Origin: Paralvinella palmiformis
Taxonomy: Eukaryota > Annelida > Polychaeta > Terebellida > Alvinellidae
Assembly: GCA_025642065.1 (NCBI GenBank)
Contig: JAODUP010000041.1
Span: 1 to 64,000, forward strand
Reading direction: 5' to 3'
Length of the DNA stretch: 64,000 bases
The notes beneath the pieces are model-generated. The model worked only from the letters and a program-made list of their open reading frames with translations. It had not been told where the DNA came from and made no database searches. This document shows, piece after piece, positions 43,337 through 54,410 of the stretch; the stretch's first letter is position 1, and each line of letters starts with the position of its first letter. A program made the translations under genes and the position numbers.

Positions 43337-43539
43337 CTTATATCACGAATATTCGTATCTTTGTAATTGATATTTTGTATACATATAGAGTTGTAGAAGA
43401 TGGGAGGAGTCAATATAAAAAAAAACAATGGACAATTACGAAATGCTAAATTAAAAACATTTATTTGGTTAATCATGTTTATTCAATGATCTTTTGAGTC
43501 TTCAGTGAAAAGGGCTGCACGCACACGCACACACGCACA

Positions 43540-44450
43540 CACACTAACGCTTGAACCACACGCACGTGTTGTTTACTCCGAGGTATAGTGGCAAATAGTA
43601 TTTTATGTACATGCTTCCGCTTTTGTATGCAGTCTGCGTGTAGCCCATTGATCTAAAAGAAAACTAGACCGAACAGTCAGTGGTGTTTGAATGGGCCGCC
43701 ATAGTCAAACACCGCTGACTTTCGGTAGCGGCAAAAAGCAACGTTGAAGCGGCTGTGCTTCGAGTTTTGAACCTATGAATACGGACATTTATTGCATTGT
43801 GTGCATTATAATTTTCTGTGTGCAGATAATCTATATTATTCCTGTCCTATTATATGCCATAAAATATATAAATGGCGTTTTATGTAAATCCGTAGATCTA
43901 GTTTAGTTGGCATCAAACGTCAGCGATAGCCCGGGGGTTGCCGAACAGGCTAAATATAATAATAATAGTTAAGCCTAATTTCCCGCCAAAAAATGCCCCT
44001 TTAATAGTAATTATAAATGTGTTCCTTATACTTACCGATGCAAATATATTCCGTTTGTATTACTTCCACGCCCACGGCTTATGCAACCATCGACACAATA
44101 ATAATTCACCATGTTTATAAACCTGATTTTGCAGTCTGCGTTCCTTTTCCTCGACCGGAAGTTGTGACCTGTTTGCCATCAAATTGGCGGCTGTGTTCGG
44201 GCTAGTTTTCTTTTAGGTCAAAGGTGTAGCCGTTTCCCTGTGGGAATGATGTATTTGTAGCGTACCAAAAGCGGATTAGCTTTCCCCCATAGACTGGTGA
44301 ATAGCTGAGACACATGTTTTAGCATACGTACTATTGATATGTAGATGTGTAGAACATTTATATTTAGATTAATGTATGTATAGTTTTATTTATGTATAAA
44401 TTTATGGATCTACAGGTCTCAAAGGATGCTTAGGTGTTGATGTTCTTAGC
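43540..44450 (+). repeat. interspersed repeat R1, copy E, split by a MITE
   Basis: CACACGCACGTGTTGTTTAC...GTGTAGCC at the left, and GTGTAGCCGTTTCCCTGTGG...GATTAATGTATGTATAG...AAAGGATGCTTAGGTGTTGA at the right, together match the complement of copies C and D. The middle is the MITE at 43,646-44,223. Confidence 0.8.
43646..44223. mobile_element. 578-bp MITE with 30-bp terminal inverted repeats and 8-bp target duplication
   Basis: The left end CATTGATCTAAAAGAAAACT and the complement of the right end CTTTGACCTAAAAGAAAACT match over 30 bases with three differences, continuing into GACCGAACA / GCCCGAACA. Exact duplicates of GTGTAGCC flank it (43,638-43,645 and 44,224-44,231). The 8-bp duplication suggests hAT mobilisation. 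No coding capacity. Confidence 0.9.
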
Positions 44451-45369
44451 GAGTGGAACTATATATGTATCCTAACACACACGCGCACGCGCACACACAC
44501 ACACACACACACACGCACACACACACACATATGTATGTATATTTTTTTATATGTATAGAGTGTGCGACATTAATGTTCGACCGCTGGTCCGGGACCATTG
44601 TTTCAATGCCCGGTCTAGTATCATTATCACAGTACTCGACCTATCGGTCTAGTGTCGATTTTAATGGAAAAGATAAAAACGAGTAAAGAGCTATAGGGTA
44701 ATACTAACAGCTTCTCATCAAATAACCAAGGACACAATCTGCTTATTAACTTGTGACATATCAAACAACAAACACACAAATGACTTCACTTGCTATATCC
44801 TATCAAATCCGGCTATGAATCAAATTAGCGTAACCTGGAAATGTCACAATCAACACTCACAGCTTCCCAACTGACCAGTGTAATGAGTGTTCTGGAATTT
44901 ATCTGAATACTGTTGGCCAATATGAAATAATGGCGAAAATGGCGAGTGACCCAATATTGCCATTTTTCCTATCGCCAAAATATTATGTTGTACAGAACTT
45001 CACATTATACTTTGAAAGCACTACTTTGATAACACACTGAACATGTGTAATATTCTCATTCATTCAACAATCGGTTCACGTTGCAATTTATAATAAAACA
45101 ATCACTCGCTTAAAGCTCATTCGTCCCTGGCATTGTCCCTATCAGAATCACTCATAATAGCAATTAACAGTCCTGTTTTTTCCAGCTTTGTTTAAGAACA
45201 TAAGTTAGTCGAGTAGCAAAATCAAAATCATGAAACAACCAGCCTACGCATAGAGGTTTGAGTCTAGTGATCTTAAGGCTGAGTTGTGTGTCTGCCGTGA
45301 TCTGACTTGGATGTTTTACTCCCAAACTCCATGGCTGTAGGTGATTTTTGTTTGTTTTTGCTTGGCGGA
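44451..45369. other. intergenic, no gene recognised
   Basis: Holds a (CA)n tract at 44,478-44,530. The remainder is AT-rich non-coding. Confidence 0.45.
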
Positions 45370-45990
45370 TTAATAAATAATAATGTATATTTAATAAAGC
45401 GCCCTTACTAGCAGGAGCCATTCAAAGGCGTTGTACAAATATGTAATATAATAAAACCCCAAATAATATATCTGTGATGCCAAATACAAAATATTTGTTT
45501 TATTATCATTTAGTTTTAGAAGATTTTGAGTCATCCATAGCCGAATATCAGCAATACAATGTTCTAAATTATTCAAGGAAAAGGAGAAATTTAACTCATT
45601 GTCAGGATCCAGTGATATATACAGCTGTGTGTCATCAGCATACAAGTGATATTTAACCCCAAATCGCTGTGCAATGATCCCAAGAGAACGGGTATACATT
45701 GTGAAAACCAGAGGACCAAGAACTGAACCCTGTGGTACACCAGATAAGAAAAACTGAATGTCAGATAAAATACCATGAACAGACACTCTCTGGGAGCGTT
45801 GTTCCAGATAGGATCTAAACCATTCAAGTACTCTACCTGACAGACAAAACATGTCTTTTAACCTAGAGAAAAGTACATTATGGTCATTGTATCAAATGCA
45901 GCAGACAGGTCCAGAAGAACAAGTATTACTGGCTTACCTTGATCAGTTGACATGATAATATCATTTTTCACCCTAACCAAGGCTGTTTAG
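45370..45990 (-). mobile_element. CR1-like LINE, reverse-transcriptase core, internally deleted
   Basis: On the minus strand: VILVLLDLSAAFDT, a frameshift, HNVLFSRLKDMF, VLEWFRSYLEQRSQRVSV, GVPQGSVLGPLVFTMYT, YHLYADDTQLYISLDP (intact YADD) and WMTQNLLKLNDNKTN. The frame then runs directly into the element's 3' UTR (CCTTTGAATGGCTCCTGC...GGGCGCTTTATTAAA), so the post-RT part is deleted. Apart from the frameshift it is fairly fresh. Confidence 0.8.
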
Positions 45991-46082
45991 TGCTGTGATC
46001 ACTTTTATAGGCAGACTATAGTGATTCATTAAGTTATTATTGATTATTATTGGTTATTATTGACTAATGGGACTTACACACA

Positions 46083-46123
<41 letters not shown>

Positions 46124-48858
46124 GGCGGTAGGCTTGGCTCTTACTAACTCTTTAGTTGGATATTATATATTCGCACACATATAATATATATTGCAAAATA
46201 TTTCAACAAGCTAGCACTAAATGAACAATCTATAAATAGAACTCCCAATTTTTCTTACTTTCCATCCTGGTAGTTAAAATCTGATAAAATGAGAATAACT
46301 GACAAGCATTCTGTACACGAGTGTTCGTTTTATTTAATACATCAAAAGGATTCTTGACATGCTCGAACTCTAACACGAACCAGATCGATGGATGTTGTTC
46401 AACAATTCTTCCGGACAGCGGACAGCTCTCAATTACCTTTTTTTGTTGCATTACCTCAGATCATTACAATCGATTTTCATTCACTTTTAACTTTGAAAAA
46501 GTCCATATATTTTGTATTTACAACTTTGCTCTAAAGAATTTAGATGTCTAAACTACCAATATTGACGATTATTTATGTAAGGGAAGCACCAGGCAGTTGA
46601 CCCAGTATTGCATATTTTAGTAGAGTATGCTAATTCTGAAATATAATCTTTTCTTTTCAGCAAAGTTGTCTTTAAGCTATAGAAGTTAGATTTTAAATTA
46701 ACACTAATATTATTCCCGATCTATTTATCACCAAAGAGAAATAACAAGAATAACATATTTGTGGATAACCAGTCTAACGTAACATTTTATTCTGTGATCA
46801 GTCTTAGTCCCTCCCACAATCGGCCAATGGTGAGATCTCAGTCACCTATAGGTGATAGACTACACTTATTTTTTTATATCTCAACTCGGATCAGTACATA
46901 CTGTATATCGCTGTTACATTTCATCAACACAAAATTACTGTGGTACCAAGTAAACATATTAAGAAACAAATATAAAGATGTCAGTCTATTAATACACAAA
47001 TGAATTAAAAAGTCGTATTAACTTTTTAAAGCCAATGATTAGTAATACTAGTGAGGAACACAACTTTTATTTTGCGACATTTTAATGGTCGAAAATATTC
47101 TGAATATAAATTAATGTTTATATTTTGTCTACAGATATATATTTGGTACTGGATATGGTCAAGATATGAGACTATGCAGTCAACGAAGCTCTACAGCGAG
47201 CTTTAAACCTGGTTATTCAATTGTTTTGTTGGGTTATAACCTTTCCATCCATTAGTTCAGACATAATCAATTCTACTTAATTGCCCTTTTTCCATTTATA
47301 AATGGCCTGTCTGGATACACTTCTGGATTGACGAATAAAGATAGGTTTGAAGATTAACTTAGTGGGAAGGAATATTTACAATCTCTAGTTTAACCGATCG
47401 GAAATGAGCCCTCATCATATTATAATATAATGTATGCTTCGTAATGACTTCTACTATATATGACTCGTTGAAACATTTTGTTTCAAGAATCATACAACGG
47501 ATGCAGTGATGAGCCCTTAGCCACTTCTAAATGTATCAAAGGTAATCATTTATATGTTAAATCAATGCACATAACCCATGTACATATTGGGAACTAGTGT
47601 AAGGTATAACAGATTCATATGACGTTGATCTATATGACAGTTGACACTCATTCCTCGTTATTCACCAGATATTTTTTTATGGAAGGCTGTAAGCTTACAA
47701 TCATCATGTTAATTATCACATTATTTATCATGTTAACAAAGCATAGTTATCTAACCTATATACGATACGGTTCAAAGATTATAATATCTAGAGACACAAT
47801 AAAGGGAATTGAAAAATAACATACTGTTAACATATACTAACACATATATCTGACAATGTCTTCGTACTAAATATACTGATAAAACGGCGTTAATTATTCC
47901 AGGCAACAAACTTATTGCAGCTCTTGGAAGCTTATTAGGTCGAAAACGGCCAAATAATATCTTATATACAGTTTCTACTTGATTCAATCCATGCTACGAT
48001 ATTTTAGCGCAGTACCTAACACGCAGGAAAGAAAGAACACATACACACACATACACACACGCACGCACACACACGCGCGCGCGCACACACATAGGGTGGG
48101 GGAGGGAGTGAGGGTGAGAGGATAGGGAAGGAGCAAGGAATGCAGGGAGGGAAGGAGTGAGGAAGAGAGAGAGAGAGAGAGAAATGATAAACCATAAAAG
48201 TCATGTTTGCAGATACTGGTTCGTTCTGAAAAGATGGTAATATTTCAAATCAGTGTCAACAATATTTTTCAAATCTAATTTGTCACCGGTAAATCAGGTC
48301 AGTTTTCACGGAATTAATCATACAAAAGTCGTCAGGTACACGTATAATATAGGCCATTTTCAATAAAAAATTAAAATATTATGAAGTGACATTAATTCAT
48401 TGCTTAATTGTTAATGTACTCAGATTTCAATGTTTCGGCTATGAATAGTTCGTTTTTCGATCAAACTTGTTATCGATGAGAAAGACAATAGGTCATATTT
48501 CACTTTTAATTTAAAACTAATGCATTAAAAATAATTTAGTAAATCTTTGGTAAAACTACAAAATCATAACATTATGAGACGGCACCGATAATTAATTTAG
48601 CACAACCAGATCATAACGTTTGAAGTATGAAAATCGATCGTCAACTAGATACAGTACTTGTTTATGTATGCTAAATAATTTCAACCAGTTTCTAAGATTT
48701 TCACATGAATTTTCCAAATGATAATTATGCCGAGCGAACCATAGGAAACATTAATTAATTTTCCATTCTTTTATTGGCTTATCATACATTGATTTGTATG
48801 ATGGTGCTGCTAGAATAAGATCTAAAAGGAAACGGACAACCTAATAGTACAACATCAA

Positions 48859-48892
<34 letters not shown>
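45991..48892. other. intergenic, no gene recognised
   Basis: (CA)n(GA)n at 46,076-46,122; CA/CG-rich, then purine-rich GGGAGGGA and (GA)n at 48,040-48,182; (GT)n at 48,860-48,892. Frames of 60-80 codons around 46,230-47,000 show no recognisable domain or splice context. Confidence 0.45.
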
Positions 48893-48894
<2 letters not shown>

Positions 48895-49082
48895 TGATGA
48901 TGATGATTGATGTTTTATGGCCACTTTTGTGCACAGGTAGGCTAAATGGGCCGAGCGACTTCCAAAGGTAATGAGACGAAGTGAAAGACGAAACAACCTT
49001 CAGATATGCCCACGCCGGGATTCGAACACGGGTGGTAGTGATCTGTGGTCCAGCACGCTACCGCTAGACCACGGAGGCGCCC
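48893..49082 (-). mobile_element. SINE family 1 inserted in a (GT)n tract
   Basis: Full-length copy: complement of GGGCGCCTCCGTGGTCTAGC head, B box and GTAAAAC tail. GT-repeat sequence lies on both sides, so the target duplication cannot be delimited. Confidence 0.85.
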
Positions 49083-52000
49083 GTTTGTGTGTGTGTGTTT
49101 GCGCGTGCGTGTGTGCGTTTTTGAAATATTATTGATAAAATTATTTATAATCAAATTTGAAATAGTATGTAATTAAGCATATGAGGATTGATGCAATAAA
49201 AACAAGTATTTGAAGAAGTGCATAATTTAATAATGATTAACAGAGCAAACTACTCCACTACAAAACAAAACAAAAAATACAGTACAGCATATATACACAT
49301 GATAAATATATCTATGTTATTATGCTGTACAGACATAAAGGACAATAAATTGACACGAAAAGGGGAAATAAACTATTATAACATATAATGCATGGCCATA
49401 ACTAGACATTTTTAAGCCCCCCAGAAACTCCGACCTGAAAGATACAAAATCCTCGATTCTAGCCATTTCCTGGTATCGTTTTCCTAGTTCAGTAATCATA
49501 ACCTTTTATGATTTAATTTTCGTATTTTCTACTTTACTAGGCAAGAGGGAGTATTTCGAAATCCACGTAGACAAGAAATGCACTAAACTAACACCAGAAT
49601 AATTAAAAGCAATTGCATTAATGTCTCTGGTAACACTTAAGAATAATTATATCCGATCCTGGGACCAGCTATATTGTTGAGTGAAAAAAAGTGCTATTTC
49701 TATTCACTTTCTGCGTTTTTCAATTTCGGTATGAGGCATTTGCCTCATTTGCCTCAATGTAGTTACGGCCATGTAATGGTATGAAGCTCCAACGCCCCCA
49801 CCCGTTTGTAAATTTAGGTCATGTAATGAATGAACTCCAACTAGAATGGTGACTAGGTAACATAAATACATATACTAACCAATAAATCATCCACAGCACT
49901 TGTAAAGACTAAAGGGTAAAATAAACAACATAACTGGAACATGTCCCGGGGACATATCCCGGGTGTGTGTGTGGGACTGTGACTGAAAATAAGTAAAACC
50001 TTCATGAATAGTACGGTTTACTTAGGCTGTTGTATTTATTTCTTCCACCCGTTTAACAGAATGTCAACACAATAATAACTATTATGCTTAAGCACTCTTC
50101 GGCAAATATAGTGTTACAGTTTTGAGCCGTGTGATGATATTATAACTAGCTAATCTACACTAATAAATAAGAAACCAAATTACAAGTAAAGTCATGTATA
50201 TATATTAAGCGACACGTCGGGGGGACAGGCATTCAATGTAAGAGCTCAAAATAGCAGAAGATTCTGATAAGCAGCTGACTGGCGTGAGCCAGGGGGAAAT
50301 TGGTCGAGAAGTTTTTTTTGTAATTATTGAGACAATTTGGAATATTTAATCTACTTGGTAAGGTAACTATTAACGTTATATATGTTCATTGAAAAATCTA
50401 ATTTACTTTCAGATAATGATTATAGCGATGATTCATATAGACTGACTAAGAGTGAAATGTGGGTGTAGGATTTGGTATGAGCGATAATATGCAGCATTGT
50501 TAGAAACTATTGGCGATTCAAAAGTGAATAAGCGTAGACATTTAGTAATGTTATATGTTATTATATTACGTTGCTTGGCGCAAAATATGATAATGTCGAC
50601 TAAGATATGGCATCACAGTTTATGTTCTATTTTAGTATTTATGACAAAGTCAAACAGCCAAAAGCGGCAAAACTTTGGTTAATGGTTTGACAAAGCCTGG
50701 CAAAGGTATTCAGCCAGGTAACACGACAGGTACACCTATCCTGACTCATGTCAGAAGAAAAGTTCCAACAAATCATTAAAATTAGATCATGAAGGTAATA
50801 TTAAAGATAACTTTAACGGGAGTAGCTCAATAACTGATTCATCACGTTACTGTGACCTGCAGTCGTGCTAAACTTAGTAGACTACTCTATTTAAGACTAT
50901 TAATAATATCTATAGATAATAGTATTATCTATAGAATTAAGTATATTGGAATATCAGAAGACAGCGAATGAGCGATCTGGACATAAAGTCACATAGATCT
51001 AGAGGTCATGTACTCATGATGTAGATCTAGATCTGCGTTCAGAAACTACACAACATAAGGTTACAGGGTAAGGTATCATGGTTACTTACCATCTGCACTA
51101 AGACTAAGTGTAAGAGTATTTAGTTCTGTGTTAACAGAAATGTTAATTCTTTATACTGCTAATTAAATTAACATTAAATTCAATGTTATTGTCACTGATT
51201 GAAAGAATGGTCCTATTGAAACAGCCCCTGTCATACATTAATCCACATGGTCATTCAATAATCATGTTGATTAACAGTAGATCTAATATATGCTGTGTTG
51301 AAATAGATCATATTAAACAATGGGTCTGAAATTTACAACTTCACCATGGGAACTAATTCTAAATAAATTTAGAATTTACAATAGATGGAGAAAACCTTGC
51401 CAGTTGCCTGGTTGGATGAAAAACTTGACCTACCAAAATGCCACAGTCGGGATTTTGAAACTCCTGCACAGTATGACCATAGCAATGGGTAAATAGTTCC
51501 ACACTCGACTCATGAGGCCAAACAGGCACTCATGATTGTGCTTCAAACCTCCAACATTTGATTCAATATGATTATGAACCAATGTATCCATTCATGGAAC
51601 AAACCATTTACTTGACAGAAATCTTTATTCATGATTGAGCTGGGTACATCTAGTCTAACATAACGTTATAATTCTCATGGTAACCGGCAGATCTCATAAA
51701 ACTTTAGCCTAAAATTAGTTTAGAATCACATCACATGTTTTGCAAAGTGTTACAAGCAAAGTATGTATGTGTTTGTATGCTGAGAACTTCAGCAAAGGAG
51801 TTATTTAGATCAAGATATCAATTATTTTCTTAACTAAAAAAGAAGTTACACAATAAACTATCCAAAATGGAGTCCGTTCTAAATACCTATAGGTTAAATG
51901 AGAGAGTTGCTGTTTATTACTTTCTATAATTTTATAAATGCTACACAACCTTTACTTGCACCAGTATAAGGATTGGGTGTGCTTTGTGACTCATGGGACC

Positions 52001-52112
52001 CGAGTCAATGCCAATAATATTGTTGATGTCATTCCTGTAGGCCTAATGTTCATAAAAAACGTGTCTTGAGTTTTTTTTTTCCACACAGGTCCTAGAGGTA
52101 ATGAAATGTTAA
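49083..52112. other. intergenic, no gene recognised
   Basis: AT-rich. Small palindromic words occur near 50,913-50,935 (TATCTATAGATA) and 51,020-51,033 (TAGATCTAGATCT). No coding signal. Confidence 0.45.
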
Positions 52113-52120
52113 CTATAAAT

Positions 52121-52360
52121 CAGACATGGGGTCAATTTAAAAAAAAATTAGTTGGATAGATAAATTGGGAATTGAAGTTTGCTACAAAAAATTAAATCCA
52201 CAAATTAATTTACCATTTAATTTTTTAATTCAGAAATATTTCTTCCATGCCCATCTTACTTGGAATATATACTATTTGCAGTAGATATTCCAAGTAGGTA
52301 CTTGGAGTTATAGGTAATACTGGAATTGATAAATTTGATTTGGAATTGACTCCATGTCTA
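52121..52360. mobile_element. 240-bp hAT-type MITE with exact 8-bp target duplication
   Basis: The ends CAGACATGGGGTCAATTT and the complement TAGACATGGAGTCAATTCC form terminal inverted repeats. Duplicates of CTATAAAT flank it (52,113-52,120 and 52,361-52,368). An internal inverted pair TACTTGGAATAT / ATATTCCAAGTA lies at 52,258-52,293. A remnant relative lies at 25,780-25,945. Confidence 0.88.
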
Positions 52361-52368
52361 CTATAAAT

Positions 52369-53588
52369 TAGGTTTGAAATCAAGTCAGAGTTAATTAACT
52401 GTAGATCATTAGGTTTTGCATTGAATAAGTTGCTTGGATAGTAAATACAATGACAGATAACATGGTTAAAAAAATCTACATCATTATAATATTAGTGCAT
52501 GTCAAAAAATACATCACCCCATTTTTGTTTGAGAAACTAAAAAAAATCACATCATAATATTAGATATATTTTGTTAACAAAGAAGTGTAAACATAACTTT
52601 CAGTAAATATAAAATGGAATATAAATCATTGTTTGTGTAAGTGGTCCAATTCTCATTTATAATATACTGTCAGGTAATAACAGTAACATTTCAAATGGAA
52701 TTCTTGTTGGGGTTTCATTTTTCACAAAAGCCTTCATGTGTTCCCCTTGCATGAAGATCTTCAAGTTGGTGTTAATTAATTACTTAATTTTGAGTCAGCC
52801 ATCCACATATCAGCATATTGACTTTCAGCATAAGCCAAGTGATATAATTTACTGGTAGTATCAAGTAACTGATCAAAACTAACTGAGGATGGTACTACAG
52901 TGGTTTTGTTAGAAGTTGGGACTCAGGTTATTTGACCCATCTACTCTCAAGCAGAGACCTCTACTTTCATTTCCAATGCCAATGAAACGCCACTTTGTGA
53001 CATTGTAGGCCTTCAAGGCCTACCAATATCTGACCCTTATATTTTGTTTGCCCCCCTCTTACTTTATTTCTTAACAAAACCACTGTACATACTAGTTCTA
53101 GGAGGGAATGAATAATCAAATTCCCATTTGATGGAACCCGATACATTTTCAACATTAAGAGGTGTCCAAAGTAAATCAGATCTGTGTTTTGGGTGATTTC
53201 TTCAAACAGTAGTATGTATACATCTGAAAGCTTTATCCCTTATTGGGTAACTAAATATAATCATTCTTTTTAAAAATTTGTCATTATTAACATGATTAAG
53301 TAAAATGTTCTTGCATTATATGGCCTGGATTGAGATGATTTATCAATCTATAAATGAACAACAAATTTCTTATAAAATTTCCTTCATTAATTTTTTCTAA
53401 TTATAATGTTTTGGATATATTTCTTCTTCTACTGCTAATATTGAGTACTTAGCTAAATTACTGCTATTTTTGTTAACAAACATGAATACTGTTCTTTGGC
53501 AGTGAAAACTAATATTGTTCATTTGTCTTCTTTCAGATTGTTTAGTTTACTGTCTTCTATTAAAAATAATGGACAATAAACAAACATA
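52369..53588. other. intergenic; upstream region of the lectin-like gene start
   Basis: AT-rich non-coding. The segment 53,540-53,588 is probably 5' UTR, or an exon after an acceptor TCTTTCAG at 53,529-53,536. Confidence 0.35.
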
Positions 53589-53799
53589 ATGGCATCATTA
53601 ATTCTGACAACAACATTTCTTATTTTGGGATTTGCATCAGGTAAGTAATAACTATTTTTATTTAATAATTATATTTTATATAATATGTGATGCAACATGT
53701 TGTATTATAGTTACAGCTGACATGTTGTTAACAGTCAAGTCAGTGGTACCTTATTGTGTAAGCATTCTTCCAAACAAAACAAATTTTTTAGCCTGTATT

Positions 53800-53832
<33 letters not shown>

Positions 53833-53904
53833 GAATGTCAATCAGAACTAACTGAGGTGTATACCTTGAAGTCCAGCCAAAAGTGCTACATCAAGATAAA
53901 TTAA
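53589..53904 (+). CDS. start of a second secreted lectin-like gene, prematurely closed (possible pseudogene)
   Basis: Exon 1 (53,589-53,640) is an ATG plus signal peptide MASLILTTTFLILGFAS, ending G|GTAAGT in phase 1, exactly like the complete lectin receptor at 21.2 kb. After an acceptor at the end of a TA repeat (TATATAG, 53,833), exon 2 reads ECQSELTEVYTL...SQKCYIKIN then TAA (53,902). The C...KCYxK pattern matches the first strand of a C-type-lectin-like domain, as in CTLD2 of the receptor (SYGDKCYVK). No remaining CTLD sequence follows in any frame, so the gene is truncated, or a donor site was missed. About 40 residues are visible. Confidence 0.45.
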
Positions 53905-54359
53905 TGTTCATTCACCCACTTATTAATGAATTGTCCAGTGACCTGATAATGCATTCAGAACATAGCCATCAGACATATTTACTAACAGTTTTACCTGCAT
54001 ACTTTGGATATTATCTAGCATATGAATCATATAAGATATCAGAAAGTTTCCTCAGCTTCTGTAATGAGGTCATCCTTATTTTGAGACTGGTATCCCTTAT
54101 TTCCCTGACTCAGTTCAGTGATGATTATTGATAAGGAGTGTCTATTCCCTACCTATGTCTGTCTAGGTAGTCAAGTTATCTGTCATCTGGAGATGATGCC
54201 ACATGTGATGATTCAGTATTACTGTCACAGGCTGTACTCCATGTAACTGATACACAGTCATTAATTACTAGGGTAGACAGTCCCAGTCCATGTTGAACAA
54301 TCATGTATAAACTTGTATATGGCTTGCCTCAGCAGCATTGGAAGAATTGGAATTTTTAT
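53905..54359. other. non-coding flank of the truncated lectin-like gene
   Basis: An 82-codon frame (53,883-54,131) overlaps but has no lectin motifs. Confidence 0.35.
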
Positions 54360-54374
54360 CATACCTGTCTAGAG

Positions 54375-54395
54375 TGGCCGTAAAACGTCAATCAT
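54375..54395 (+). mobile_element. 21-bp SINE-tail insertion with 15-bp target duplication
   Basis: TGGCCGTAAAACGTCAATCA plus T equals the last bases of SINE family 1. It is flanked by exact copies of CATACCTGTCTAGAG (54,360-54,374 and 54,396-54,410). This is an extremely 5'-truncated retroposition event. Confidence 0.88.
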
Positions 54396-54410
54396 CATAC
54401 CTGTCTAGAG

